Source of the DNA: Kutzneria kofuensis
GTDB taxonomy: Bacteria; Actinomycetota; Actinomycetes; Mycobacteriales; Pseudonocardiaceae
Assembly: GCF_014203355.1 (NCBI RefSeq)
Contig: NZ_JACHIR010000001.1
Span: 7,690,038 to 7,754,037 of the forward strand
Direction of reading: 5' to 3'
DNA: 64,000 nt
Shown here: one piece after another, positions 51,027 to 60,044 of the stretch
Layout of the letters: every line of letters begins with the position of its first letter
Position numbering within the stretch: position 1 is the stretch's first letter
Program-made: the position numbers and the translations under genes
The notes under the pieces: model-generated
Seen by the model: only the letters and a program-made list of their open reading frames with translations
What the model was told of the DNA's origin: nothing
Database searches by the model: none

Positions 51027-51239
51027 ATGGCAACCACCGATGATCCCCACCGTGAGACCTTCGAGCGCATCAAGGAAGTCCGCGCCCAGGCCATCCACCA
51101 CGCCCGCCTCGCCCAGCAGTTCGCCGCCGAGCGCCGCGACCTGATGCAGGGCCTCATCGCCCAGGGCGTCACCCAGGCCGACATCGCCCGCGAACTCGGC
51201 GTCAGCCGCCAGGCCATCCAGAAGATGCTGTCGGTCTGA
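51027..51239 (+). CDS. 70-aa helix-turn-helix protein
   Basis: MATTDDPHRETFERIKEV... is largely helical; the C-terminal 30 residues hold an HTH (GVTQADIARELGVSRQAIQKML) of the sigma-70-region-4/XRE type. No other domain. ATG 51027 is chosen, since the upstream ATG at 50997 would place the operators in the coding region. The two adjacent palindromes in front of the gene are probably its own binding sites. Target genes beyond itself are unknown. Confidence 0.8.
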   Translation: MATTDDPHRETFERIKEVRAQAIHHARLAQQFAAERRDLMQGLIAQGVTQADIARELGVSRQAIQKMLSV

Positions 51240-51255
51240 GGGCCGTTCCCGGGGA

Positions 51256-52416
51256 TCAGTCGGGGCGGGCCGGAAGGCCGCCGCGGCGGATCAGTTGGCG
51301 GGTGATGACGTCCCGCTGGATCTCGTTGGTGCCTTCGCCGACGATCATCAGCGGGGCGTCGCGGAAGTAGCGTTCGACGTCGAACTCGGTGGAGTAGCCG
51401 TGGCCGCCGTGGACCCGGATGGCGTTGAGGGCGACCTCCATGGCGGTCTCGGAGCAGAACAGCTTGGCCATGCCGGCTTCGAGGTCGGCACGAGCACCGG
51501 AGTCGTAGCGGGTGGCGGCGTGCAGCAGGAGCTGGCGGGCGGCGGTGAGCTTGGTGGCCATGTCGGCCAGGAGGTTGCCGACGGCCTGGTGCTGCCAGAT
51601 GGGCTTGCCGAAGGATTCCCGGTTCTGGGCGTAGGAAAAGGCGTCGTTGAAGGCGGCGCGGGCGACGCCGGTGGCGCGGGCGGCGACCTGGATGCGACCG
51701 ATCTCCAGGCCACGCATCATCTGCCCGAAGCCCTCGCCCTCGACGGCGCCGAGCAGGGCGGATGCGGGCACGCGACAGTCCTGGAAGGACAGTTCGCAGC
51801 TCTCGACGCCCTTGTAGCCGAGCTTGGGCAGGTCACGGGACACGGTGAAGCCGGGCACCTTCTCCATCAGCAGCACGCTGATGCCCCGGTGCGGCGGATC
51901 AGCCTGCGGATTGGTCTTGCACAGCACGGCGACCAGCCCGGCCCGCCGGGCGTTGGTGATCCACGTCTTGCTGCCGTCGACGACGTACTCGTCGCCGTCG
52001 CGGCGGGCGACGGTGCGCAGGGCCTGGAGGTCGGAGCCGCCGTCGGGCTCGGTCAGCGCCATCGCGGCACGCAGCTCGCCGGTGGCCATCAGTGGCAGGT
52101 AGCGGCGGCGTTGCTCCTCGGTCCCGTGTTGTAGCAGCAGTTTCGCCACGACCGTGTGGCCGCCCATCGCGCCGGCCAGGCTCATCCAGCCGCGCGCCAG
52201 TTCCTCGGTGACCAGCGCGAAGCACGGCGTGGACACCGCGGCGCCGCCGAACTCCTCCGGGATCGCCAGCCCGAACACGCCGAGCCGCTTCATCTGCTCG
52301 ACCAGCGCCTCGGGGTAGGCGTTCTCGTGTTCGAGCCGCCGCGCGACCGGCCGCACCTCCCGGTCCACGAAGTCGCGCACGGTGTCGACGATCGCCTGTT
52401 CCACGCTGTCGAGCAT
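51256..52416 (-). CDS. acyl-CoA dehydrogenase
   Basis: 386 aa, ATG at 52416 with GGGAG upstream. Full ACAD fold: N-terminal helices, FAD/substrate motif AMALTEPDGGSD (~131-142), WITNARRAG, and C-terminal helices with GGHGYSTEF and the catalytic Glu in VGEGTNEIQRD (~366). It introduces a trans-2 double bond into an acyl-CoA with electrons passed to ETF. Chain-length preference is not readable. Fourteen bp before it is the beta-propeller gene on the same strand. Confidence 0.92.
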   Translation of the reverse strand: MLDSVEQAIVDTVRDFVDREVRPVARRLEHENAYPEALVEQMKRLGVFGLAIPEEFGGAAVSTPCFALVTEELARGWMSLAGAMGGHTVVAKLLLQHGTEEQRRRYLPLMATGELRAAMALTEPDGGSDLQALRTVARRDGDEYVVDGSKTWITNARRAGLVAVLCKTNPQADPPHRGISVLLMEKVPGFTVSRDLPKLGYKGVESCELSFQDCRVPASALLGAVEGEGFGQMMRGLEIGRIQVAARATGVARAAFNDAFSYAQNRESFGKPIWQHQAVGNLLADMATKLTAARQLLLHAATRYDSGARADLEAGMAKLFCSETAMEVALNAIRVHGGHGYSTEFDVERYFRDAPLMIVGEGTNEIQRDVITRQLIRRGGLPARPD

Positions 52417-52430
52417 GACCGTTCGTCTCC

Positions 52431-53909
52431 CTAGTGGCAGTCGAGGATGCGCCCGTCGACGGTACCGATCAGCAGCCGGCCGGGCTCGGCGGAGGCCAGC
52501 GACAACCCGACGGTCGGCTGGCCGTGGATGCTGAGTTCCTGTTGCCACAGCACGGATCCCGTGTGGACATCGATGCCGAGGAGTCGGCCGGAGTTCAGGG
52601 CTATGTACAGGATCGAGCCGCCGGCGTCGATCTCCAGAGCGGTCACCGGGTGCTCGACCGCGAGTCGCCAGAGGATCTCCCCGTCCGGCAGTCGGCGGCG
52701 CGATACACGGGGGCCGCTGCACACCAGCGAGTCGCCGACCTCCACGGCGGGACCGGCCGCTGCTTGATCAAACAGTGGCCGCACGACAAGATCGTCGCCG
52801 ACGGAGACGACCTGGCCCGAACCCCGCAGGAAGTACAGCGCGGAGGCGTGTCGGACGGGGAAGAAATGGGTGGTGGAGCCGAAGCCGCCCAGCACGACGT
52901 GGCCGACCTCGGCGCGGTCGGGACCGAAGACCGTGGTGAGCGCGCTGTCGGCGTGGCGGGGACCGAGAGCCGGGGGCAGTGGGTGTGGCGGGCGCAGCGC
53001 GAACGCGCCGTCGGCGCGAGCGGTGATCACGCCGTCCGAATCCAGCGTCTCCAACACCTTGCCGTCACGAAGGGAGTAGCGGGTGACCTCCAGATCACCG
53101 GCCAGGGCGGACTCCTGATCCGGTGCCACGACGAGCTGATGTCCGCCACGATCCGCCGTCGACCAGTCCAACTCTCCGTCAGAACGCCAGGATTCGAGGC
53201 GCACACCGTCCATAGTGGCCAGGACGTGGCCGTCGCGAAGGCGCTCGACGCCCCATACCGGCCCGCGGTAAGACCACGCAGTGGACAGCGCTTCGACATC
53301 TGCCCGCGCCTGCGCCGGCTTGACGATGTCGCTGTCGCGCAGTGGCCCGTCCAGTTCGTCGTGGCCGATCTCGCCGTCACGCACGGCGAGCCAGTCGTCT
53401 CGCGTGACCATGGCGTCGTAGCCGATGACCATCGCCTCGTTGCCGAACTCGAACTCGGTCGGCGGGGCCAGCGCGAGGTCGAGCACCCGGCCGTGTCGCC
53501 AGGTCCGCCACTTGACGGCCCGCACCTCGCGGCTGTCGGCCAGCGCCGACACGACCTCGCCGGAATCGAGGTGCAGGAGCAGCAGTTCGCCGTGGAAGAT
53601 CCAGCCGCCGTCGTAGCTGCCGGTACCGATCGCGAGCAGTGGCTGCCGCGGATGGAAGTCCACCGAGCGGATCGGCCACCGTGTGCGGAGCAGGGTGCGG
53701 CAGCGCAGGTCGGACCGGTCATAGATGCCGAGCACGTGCGGCATCCAGCCGTCGGTCGCGGTGGCGGCGCCGGCCCAGTGCAGCCACCCCACGTGCCCGC
53801 CGATCGCGATCAGCCCGCGTTCCTCGTCGACCGCGACGGCCCGTGGCTCGCCGACCTCGGCGAACGGTCGATCACCCAGCACGCGGTGCACGGCGAGGGG
53901 CTGCGGCAC
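52431..53909 (-). CDS. beta-propeller-like hypothetical protein
   Basis: 492 aa from GTG 53909, which has GGGAGG 7 nt upstream; a longer frame from a TTG at 53966 lacks an RBS. No signal peptide. Repeating blades with Trp/Asp-rich loops (VDEERGLIAIGGHVGWLHWAG, VDFHPRQPLLAIGTGSYDGG, LLGIDVHTGSVLWQQEL, LLIGTVDGRILDC) suggest a WD40/PQQ-type propeller built from about seven units. I cannot assign a function; cytoplasmic scaffolding or sensing is possible. A GGAGAGCGCTCTCC palindrome lies 65 bp upstream. Confidence 0.7.
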   Translation of the reverse strand: MPQPLAVHRVLGDRPFAEVGEPRAVAVDEERGLIAIGGHVGWLHWAGAATATDGWMPHVLGIYDRSDLRCRTLLRTRWPIRSVDFHPRQPLLAIGTGSYDGGWIFHGELLLLHLDSGEVVSALADSREVRAVKWRTWRHGRVLDLALAPPTEFEFGNEAMVIGYDAMVTRDDWLAVRDGEIGHDELDGPLRDSDIVKPAQARADVEALSTAWSYRGPVWGVERLRDGHVLATMDGVRLESWRSDGELDWSTADRGGHQLVVAPDQESALAGDLEVTRYSLRDGKVLETLDSDGVITARADGAFALRPPHPLPPALGPRHADSALTTVFGPDRAEVGHVVLGGFGSTTHFFPVRHASALYFLRGSGQVVSVGDDLVVRPLFDQAAAGPAVEVGDSLVCSGPRVSRRRLPDGEILWRLAVEHPVTALEIDAGGSILYIALNSGRLLGIDVHTGSVLWQQELSIHGQPTVGLSLASAEPGRLLIGTVDGRILDCH

Positions 53910-53973
53910 GAATAGACCTCCCAGTGGTCGGAAACTCAGATCACGGTACGCCGCCACAGGAATCAACCATGAT

Positions 53974-53987
53974 GGAGAGCGCTCTCC
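53974..53987. promoter_or_regulatory. LacI-type palindrome GGAGAGCGCTCTCC
   Basis: Perfect 14-nt palindrome in the 81-bp gap between the GT39-like gene and the beta-propeller gene, both on the minus strand. The core is identical to the operator in front of the GH3 gene at 4240. It could control the propeller gene. Confidence 0.5.
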
Positions 53988-53990
53988 GAC

Positions 53991-55772
53991 TTACTTTCCT
54001 GCACAGTCGTACAGGTGCGCGCGCACTTCCTCGCAGTGCTCGGCGGCCCAGTCGACGTTCGCCTGCGGCACGGTCTTCGCCGGCTTCGTGACCTTGCCCT
54101 GCACGTAGCGGAGCTGGCCGGTGTGGATGAGCGACCGGAACTGCTCGGCCGTCGGGAACGGTGTCTTCGCGCTGTAGCCGCCCATCGGCAGCACGCTCGC
54201 CCCGGCCTGCGAGATGAGCGTGGCGGCCGGGCCGGCGCCGTCCACCGCGAGCACGTACCGGGCGTTTCCGCTGCCGCGCCGGACGAAATCCAGTAGTTCG
54301 CGGTCCTCTTTGGACAACAGATGTGGCTTGCGCGGCTTGGCGTCGGCGGACGGGTTGGCCGCGTTGGCCCTGGCCACGTACGAATCGGTGGACAGCGTCC
54401 ACGCCGCGGGCGTGATCAGCACGGCGACCAGTCCGATGACCGCGCCCAGCGCCGCGGACCTGGACGTGCGAGCGGCCAGTAGCGCCAGCACCGCCAGCAG
54501 GGCGAGGATCGCGACGGCCGCGGTCAGCGACCGGTGGGGGAGCAGCAGGGTCCAGCCGGCGGTCACCATCACCACGGTTGGTAACAACCACGGCTGCCGC
54601 GAGCGTTCCCGCCAGAACAGCACCAGCCCGGCCCCGGTCAGCGCCGCCGCGGCCGGCGCCAGCACGACCACGTAATAGGCGTGCCGGAACTGACCGAACC
54701 CGAACGCGGCGAAGTGCACCGCCATCCACATGCCCCACATCGCGAATCCGCTGCGCCGGCGCGTCCACAGCAGACCGAGCACGATTGCGAGCAGGCAAAT
54801 CGGATACATCCAGCCGACCTGGAGGAATGTGTGCTCCGACAACAGGTCCCGCCAGCCGTGGCCGCCGTGGAAGCGGCGAGCCGCGTTGTAGCCGAGCACC
54901 ATGCTCAGTGGATCGTTGTCCGCGGTCGCATCGATGTACGGCCGGTCCGCGGCCGGTGTCAGCAGCGTGATCACCACCCAGACCGACGACACCGCAAGCG
55001 TCACGCCCCCGGCTGCGGCCAGCCGCCAGATCCTCCGGCGCTGCGCGAACAACAGGTAACCGATGGCGAAGACCGGCAACACCAGCCATGCCTGCACCAT
55101 CTTCACGTGGAACGCCAACCCGATCCATACCGCGCAGGGCCACAACGGCTTGTCGTCCAACACGCTTCGCTGCCACGCCCCCGCCGCCAACACCAGCAGC
55201 AACGTCAGCAGCGTGTCCGAGATCTGCGACTTCGCCAGCGCCGCCGCGATCGGCGTCAACGCCATCACCAACGCCGCCAGCAGCCCCGCGGCCTCGCCGG
55301 CCCAGCGCTTCACCACCTTGTACAGCACCAGGATCGTGAGCACCGCTTCCAGCACCGACGGCAGCGCCACCGACCAGTCGTGGAATCCGAAGGCCCGCAC
55401 CGACAACGCCTGCACCCAGAACGCGCCCGGGATCTTGTCGATGCTGATCGACCCCTGCGGATCGAACCCCCCGAACAGGAACGCCCGCCAGCTCCCGGCC
55501 ATGCTGCGAACCGCGGAGGCGTAGTAGTTGTGCACCGGCCGGACCGTGATGCCCCAGGCGTAGATGACGGCGGCGAGGGCGCCGATTGCCGCCAGGGCGG
55601 ACCGCGCCAGTGCGGGGGACAGACGGTCGGGCCGGCGTAAAGTGTCTCGGCCCGGAGCGGGGGAGACAGGCGGGTGGGGGACTGGTGCAGGCGGCGAGCC
55701 TTGGCTCGGCGCGGGGGAGATGGGCGCGGTTCGATCCGGCGCGGATCCGGTCAGTGGCCGTCCGAACGGCAT
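53991..55772 (-). CDS. GT39/ArnT-like membrane glycosyltransferase
   Basis: 593 aa. A Pro-rich cytoplasmic N-terminus (~45 residues) is followed by about 11-12 transmembrane segments. The first periplasmic loop has VHNYYASAVRSMAGSWRAFLFGGFDPQGSISIDKIPGAFW, with the Asp and Lys residues typical of ArnT/PMT-type enzymes that use polyprenyl-phosphate sugars. The C-terminal ~110 residues form an extracytoplasmic domain (DRELLDFVRRGSGNARYVLAVDGAG...). Likely glycosylates lipid, wall polymer or protein at the outer face. Related genes are common in actinobacteria, acceptor unknown. Confidence 0.85.
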   Translation of the reverse strand: MPFGRPLTGSAPDRTAPISPAPSQGSPPAPVPHPPVSPAPGRDTLRRPDRLSPALARSALAAIGALAAVIYAWGITVRPVHNYYASAVRSMAGSWRAFLFGGFDPQGSISIDKIPGAFWVQALSVRAFGFHDWSVALPSVLEAVLTILVLYKVVKRWAGEAAGLLAALVMALTPIAAALAKSQISDTLLTLLLVLAAGAWQRSVLDDKPLWPCAVWIGLAFHVKMVQAWLVLPVFAIGYLLFAQRRRIWRLAAAGGVTLAVSSVWVVITLLTPAADRPYIDATADNDPLSMVLGYNAARRFHGGHGWRDLLSEHTFLQVGWMYPICLLAIVLGLLWTRRRSGFAMWGMWMAVHFAAFGFGQFRHAYYVVVLAPAAAALTGAGLVLFWRERSRQPWLLPTVVMVTAGWTLLLPHRSLTAAVAILALLAVLALLAARTSRSAALGAVIGLVAVLITPAAWTLSTDSYVARANAANPSADAKPRKPHLLSKEDRELLDFVRRGSGNARYVLAVDGAGPAATLISQAGASVLPMGGYSAKTPFPTAEQFRSLIHTGQLRYVQGKVTKPAKTVPQANVDWAAEHCEEVRAHLYDCAGK

Positions 55773-55865
55773 GGTCGAGCCCCCAGTGCTAGAGGCTGCC
55801 CGGCGGTCGGCGGCGAGAGGTCGGTGCGCTGTTCATGGTACTGCCGAAGGCAAGACGGGAGGGAT

Positions 55866-55896
55866 GCTCGCCCCGCGGGGTCTGGGCGGGGCGAGC
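55866..55896 (-). terminator. 11-bp-stem terminator after the esterase operon
   Basis: GCTCGCCCCGC-N9-GCGGGGCGAGC, 7 bp beyond the esterase stop. It would end the six-gene gntR operon. Confidence 0.75.
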
Positions 55897-55903
55897 AACC
55901 CGG

Positions 55904-56863
55904 TCAGCGGGAGAGGTGCCCGGTCAGAGGATGGGTGGTGAAGAAGTCCCAGATCACCTGGGTGGCCTTGATGGTCTGGGTGGCGGAGCCGGGACCGCTG
56001 TCCACGAGCTCGCCGGGCCAGGTGTGGCCGGCGCCGAGAATCCGGTAGTGGGTGACGTTGGCGTGCTGCACGCAGCCGTTCCACGAGAACTGGATGACGT
56101 CGGCGCCGATCTGGGTCTGGGTCGGCGGCGCGGCGCAGTGGTTGTGGTCGGCCCAGTTCTGGGCCCAGTCCATCAGCGCGGGGGTGGCGACGCCATGGCT
56201 GACGTCACCGTCGTACTTGATGGTGGGGTCGGCGGTGCCGTGGAAGTCGACGATGGGCGCGGGCGGGCTGGTGGCGCAGCCGGTGGTGGTGCCGGGATAG
56301 AACGCGCCGGCAATGGTGCCGAAGGCGGCGATCCGCAGCGGTAACTGGCACGCCAGCAGGGACACGAAGCCGGCGCCGTTGGACTTGCCGGTGGCGTAGA
56401 TGCGGTTGGGGTCCACGCACAGGGTCGACTGAAGCTTGTCGAGCAGGTCGCTGACGAACTTGACGTCGTCGACGCCGGGGGCGGCGTAGGGGGCGCTCTC
56501 CCACGCCCGCTGGTCGTCCTGGCCCTTGGCGCCAACGGGATAGACGGCGATGGCGTTCAGGTTGTCGATGCCGGAGAAGGCCTCGATGTCGGAGCCGTCG
56601 CCCTTGCGGCCGTGGAACGCCATCACCACCGGCGTGGGGCGGAACGGCTGGTAGCCGGCCGGTAGGTGCAGCAGGTATTCCCGTTCCAGGCCACCGGACG
56701 TGACGGTCTCGTGGGTGGTGGCGCCGACCGGCGGGGCCTGGTGGGAGAGGCAGCCGGTGGACAGCACGGGGTAGTCACGCACGGCCGGTGAGGCGGAAGC
56801 CGTTGCGGGCACGGCGAAGGCGGCGACCGCGGCGGCGACGGCCGCGAGAGGCGTCAATCTCAT
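55904..56863 (-). CDS. secreted PHB-depolymerase/feruloyl-esterase-type hydrolase
   Basis: 319 aa; ATG 56863 overlaps the stop of the ABC ATPase (TGATG). Signal peptide MRLTPLAAVAAAVAAFAVPATASA. CE1/LpqC-like alpha/beta hydrolase: oxyanion FHGRKGDG, nucleophile Ser in ATGKSNGAGF, then DFHGTADPTIKY (acid) and GAGHTWPG (His). Several Cys may form disulfides. It probably releases an acyl or aromatic ester outside the cell. Its inclusion at the end of an uptake operon suggests the freed product is what the ABC system imports. Confidence 0.85.
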   Translation of the reverse strand: MRLTPLAAVAAAVAAFAVPATASASPAVRDYPVLSTGCLSHQAPPVGATTHETVTSGGLEREYLLHLPAGYQPFRPTPVVMAFHGRKGDGSDIEAFSGIDNLNAIAVYPVGAKGQDDQRAWESAPYAAPGVDDVKFVSDLLDKLQSTLCVDPNRIYATGKSNGAGFVSLLACQLPLRIAAFGTIAGAFYPGTTTGCATSPPAPIVDFHGTADPTIKYDGDVSHGVATPALMDWAQNWADHNHCAAPPTQTQIGADVIQFSWNGCVQHANVTHYRILGAGHTWPGELVDSGPGSATQTIKATQVIWDFFTTHPLTGHLSR

Positions 56864-57627
56864 CACAGCACCTGCTTCAGGAAGGACCGGAGCCGGTCGG
56901 ATCGGGGGGAGTCGAAGAACTCGGCGGGGTGCGCGGCCTCCAGCAGGCGCCCCTGGTCCAGGAACACCACCTGCTGCGCCACTTCACGCGCGAACCGCAT
57001 CTCGTGCGTGACAACGATCATCGTCATGCCGCGGTCCGCGAGATCACGCATCACCGCGAGGACCCCCTTCACCAGCTCGGGGTCCAGGGCCGAGGTGGCC
57101 TCGTCGAACAGCATCACCTCGGGATCCATGGCCAGCGCGCGGGCGATGGCCACGCGCTGCTGCTGCCCGCCGGACAGCTGCTCGGGCCGCCGGTCCTCCA
57201 GCCTGGACAGCCCGACGGAGTCCAGGTGGGCCCGGGCGACCCGGACGGCCTCGTCCCGCGAGCGGCCGAGCACCTTCTGCTGCGCGAAGGTGACGTTGTC
57301 CAGCACGCTGTGGTGCGGGAACAGGTGGAAGTTCTGGAACACCATGCCCACCCGGGTGCGGATGCGGTCCACGTCCGCGCCGGGATCGGTGATCGCCTCC
57401 TCGCCGATCAGGATCCGGCCGGAAGTGGGCACCTCCAACAGGTTCGCGCATCTGAGCAGGGTCGACTTCCCGGAGCCGGACGGCCCGACGACGCAGGTGG
57501 TGGCGCCCCCGGGCGCCTCCAGCACGATGTCGTGCAGCACCTGGTTGTGCCCGAAGCTCTTGTCGATGTGCTCGAACCGGACGGCGGTGCCGGCGCGGGT
57601 CATGCCGCTGGGAGTCATGGTGGTCAT
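56863..57627 (-). CDS. ABC transporter ATPase, polar amino-acid type
   Basis: 254 aa. Walker A GPSGSGKST at 48-56, Q-loop FQNFHLFPH, signature LSGGQQQR (~150) and Walker B MLFDEATS (~170), GlnQ/HisP-like. It overlaps the permease by ATGA and the esterase by one base. Powers import of the ligand held by the lipoprotein encoded two genes upstream. Confidence 0.95.
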   Translation of the reverse strand: MTTMTPSGMTRAGTAVRFEHIDKSFGHNQVLHDIVLEAPGGATTCVVGPSGSGKSTLLRCANLLEVPTSGRILIGEEAITDPGADVDRIRTRVGMVFQNFHLFPHHSVLDNVTFAQQKVLGRSRDEAVRVARAHLDSVGLSRLEDRRPEQLSGGQQQRVAIARALAMDPEVMLFDEATSALDPELVKGVLAVMRDLADRGMTMIVVTHEMRFAREVAQQVVFLDQGRLLEAAHPAEFFDSPRSDRLRSFLKQVL

Positions 57628-58364
57628 GCGGCGGCCTCCACGGGCGGCAGGGCGGCGACGGGGCGGCCCTCACGCATCCGCCGGTCCCACGCGTTCACGG
57701 CGTAGGTCAGCGGAATGGTGATCACGAGGTACAGCAGGCCGGCGGCGACCAGCGGGGACAGCGAGGCGTTGTTGCTGGACGTGTCCTGGGCGATGGCGAA
57801 CATCTCCCGCTGCCCGGTGGCCAGCCCCAGCAGGTACACCAGGGACGTGCTCTTGATGACGAGGATGAACTGCCCGGTCAGCGCCGGCAGCACCCGCCGG
57901 AACCCGATCGGGATCACGATCAGCCGCATCGTCCTGGCCCGGGACAGGCCCAGGCTGCGGGCGGCTTCGACGATGCCCCGCTCCACGCTCTGGAAACCGG
58001 ACCGGAAGATCTCCGCCATGTAGGCGCCTTCCATCAGCCCGATCGCCAGCGCGGCGTAGCCGTACGTCCAGCTGCCGAACACGTTCAGGCCGGCGAGCGG
58101 CAGGCCCTGCCCGATCAGGTAGATGGACAGGATGTGCGGCAGGCCGCGCAGGACGTCCACGTACCAGCGGCAGGGCAGCCGCAGCACGCGGCGCCGCGAC
58201 ATCAGGCCGCTGGCCAGGAAGACGCCGACGACCAGGCCGATCGCGCTGGCCAGGACGGTCAGCAGCAGCGTGTTGAGCAGGCCCTCCCGCAGCAGCGTCG
58301 GCAGGGTGCCGAGGATCAGCGGCAGGTCGAAGAACGTGTCGAGGACGTGCTGGAGTCCGTCCAT
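57624..58364 (-). CDS. ABC transporter permease, polar amino-acid type
   Basis: 246 aa with about five transmembrane helices and the EAA-like loop EAARSLGLSRARTMRLIVIPIGFRRVLPAL, characteristic of HisMQ-type permeases. Only one permease is present, so it would function as a homodimer. It follows the binding-protein gene by 4 bp and overlaps the ATPase start. Confidence 0.94.
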   Translation of the reverse strand: MDGLQHVLDTFFDLPLILGTLPTLLREGLLNTLLLTVLASAIGLVVGVFLASGLMSRRRVLRLPCRWYVDVLRGLPHILSIYLIGQGLPLAGLNVFGSWTYGYAALAIGLMEGAYMAEIFRSGFQSVERGIVEAARSLGLSRARTMRLIVIPIGFRRVLPALTGQFILVIKSTSLVYLLGLATGQREMFAIAQDTSSNNASLSPLVAAGLLYLVITIPLTYAVNAWDRRMREGRPVAALPPVEAAA

Positions 58365-58368
58365 GACG

Positions 58369-59220
58369 TCAGGACCCCGCGCCTGGACGCTGCTGCATGC
58401 CCGGGTAGGCGGCGATCATGTCCGACGGGATGGCGACGCCCTTGGGGTTCCACTTGTCGAACAGCCTGGTGTACGTGCCGTCGTCGATCACCGACTTCAG
58501 CGCGTCGTCCAGGGCCTTCTTCAGCGCCGGCCGGTCCTTGGCCACCGGCAGCGCGGTCTCGCCGCTGGTGATGGACGGCGACGACGTGTAGTCCGGGTGC
58601 TTGGTCACCAGGTCCAGCGCCGTGGTCTCGCCGGTGAACAGCCCGTCGACCTGCCCGGCCGTCAACGCGTTGGCGCTGGCGGCGATGTTCGGGAACTCCT
58701 TGACGGTGACCGTCGGCACCTTCTGCTTCAGCAGCGGGATCAGCTCGCTGCCACGGGTGATCGCGATCGTCCTGCCGGCCGACGCGTCCACGGTGGCCAG
58801 TGCGGCGTCCTTGCGGCTGACCATCTTCGCCTCACCGAACGACACCGGGGAGGTGAAGTCGGTGACCTCCTTGCGGGCCGGCGTCGCGAGCGTGCCGAAC
58901 GCGGCCGAGTCGTACTTGTGGTTGCGGATGTTGGGCAGCATGCTCGCGAAGTCGGTGGCCGTGTACTTCGGCGTCAGCTTCATCTTCGCGGCCATGGCCT
59001 GCGTCAGCTCGATCAGGAAGCCGGTGGGCTTTCCGTTCTCCACGAACGAGACGGGCTTGTCGTCGGAGCGGAACGCGAACGAGATGGCGCCGGCGTCGAT
59101 GGTGCCGAGCGAGTTGCTGTCGGAGCCGGCGTCGGCGCCTCCGCAGGCCGCGAGGGACATCCCGGCGGCGAGCGCGACGGCGGCCACTCCGATACGGCGT
59201 CGGGTCGGGGCGGCGGTCAT
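58369..59220 (-). CDS. ABC transporter substrate-binding lipoprotein
   Basis: 283 aa. Lipoprotein signal TRRRIGVAAVALAAGMSLAAC with Cys ~26 as lipidation site. SBP_bac_3 domain: SFAFRSDDKPVSFVENGKPTGFLIELTQAMAAKM at the start and GQVDGLFTGETTALDLV later. The usual Arg that binds the alpha-carboxylate of amino acids is not obvious at its standard place, so the ligand may be another small nitrogenous compound. ATG overlaps the creatininase-family stop (ATGA). Confidence 0.92.
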   Translation of the reverse strand: MTAAPTRRRIGVAAVALAAGMSLAACGGADAGSDSNSLGTIDAGAISFAFRSDDKPVSFVENGKPTGFLIELTQAMAAKMKLTPKYTATDFASMLPNIRNHKYDSAAFGTLATPARKEVTDFTSPVSFGEAKMVSRKDAALATVDASAGRTIAITRGSELIPLLKQKVPTVTVKEFPNIAASANALTAGQVDGLFTGETTALDLVTKHPDYTSSPSITSGETALPVAKDRPALKKALDDALKSVIDDGTYTRLFDKWNPKGVAIPSDMIAAYPGMQQRPGAGS

Positions 59221-60044
59221 GAGGTCTCCAGTGCGATGGGGGCGGGTGGCGGGGCAGGGCGGCGGTCCGGCAGGCCGATCAGGCCGGTCAGGAAGCCGCA
59301 GATGCGGTCGACGACGGCGTCGACCAGTAATGCGCCGAGCTCGGCGGTGGCCAGGCGAGGGTTGCCGAGGTTGCCGGTCGGGCTGAGGGCGTCGTAGCCC
59401 TGCGGGAAGTTGATGCCCGGGTGCGACCGGGCCAGCCGGCCGGCCGGGTTCAGATCGTCCAGGGTGGCGCTGCCCCGGGTGAGCCGCTCGGGCAGCACCA
59501 GCTCCGGATCCACGTACAGCGCCTGGGAGGTCTCGATCTCGCAGGAGTGGCCGCGCACCGGGCTGTCGGCGTTGGCCTTGACCAGATCGGACACCACGGG
59601 GGTGACGCCGCTCCACGCGATGTGCGTGTCGGTGAGTTCGGCGCGCAGCCGGGACACCGCGACGTCGACCGCGGAGTTGTTGCCGCCGTGGCCGGTCAGC
59701 ACGAAGATCCGGCGCCAGCCGTGCCGGTGCAGGCTGGTCACCAGCTCCACCACGACCTGCTGCAGCGTGACCGGCGACAGCGTGAGCGTGCCGGGGAACG
59801 CCATGTGGTGCTCGGACATGCCGACCGGGATCGTCGGCGTGACAACGACCTGCGGCGACATCCGGCGGGCGACCATGTCGGCCACGGCCTCGGCGCGGGC
59901 GGTGTCGGTGCGTTGGGCCATGCCGTGGCCGTGCTGCTCGGTCGCGCCCAGCGGCACGATCGCGACCGGCGCGTGTGGCCGGAGCTCGTCGATCTCCGGC
60001 CACGTGAGGTCGGCCAGCCGGTGGGTGCGGGGTAGGTACGTCAT
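59217..60044 (-). CDS. creatininase-family metal-dependent amidohydrolase
   Basis: 275 aa. Metal-binding motifs of the family are in place: E-Q-H-G-H-G-M (~36-42) with the Asp at ~47, TGHGGN (~118-123) and GHSCEIETS with the Glu ligand (~165-173). Family members include creatininase, mycofactocin peptidase MftE and FAPy/triazine-type amidohydrolases; which reaction applies here is unknown. The association with an ABC importer and GntR suggests it opens or cleaves an imported amide. Overlaps both neighbours by ATGA. Confidence 0.88.
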   Translation of the reverse strand: MTYLPRTHRLADLTWPEIDELRPHAPVAIVPLGATEQHGHGMAQRTDTARAEAVADMVARRMSPQVVVTPTIPVGMSEHHMAFPGTLTLSPVTLQQVVVELVTSLHRHGWRRIFVLTGHGGNNSAVDVAVSRLRAELTDTHIAWSGVTPVVSDLVKANADSPVRGHSCEIETSQALYVDPELVLPERLTRGSATLDDLNPAGRLARSHPGINFPQGYDALSPTGNLGNPRLATAELGALLVDAVVDRICGFLTGLIGLPDRRPAPPPAPIALETS

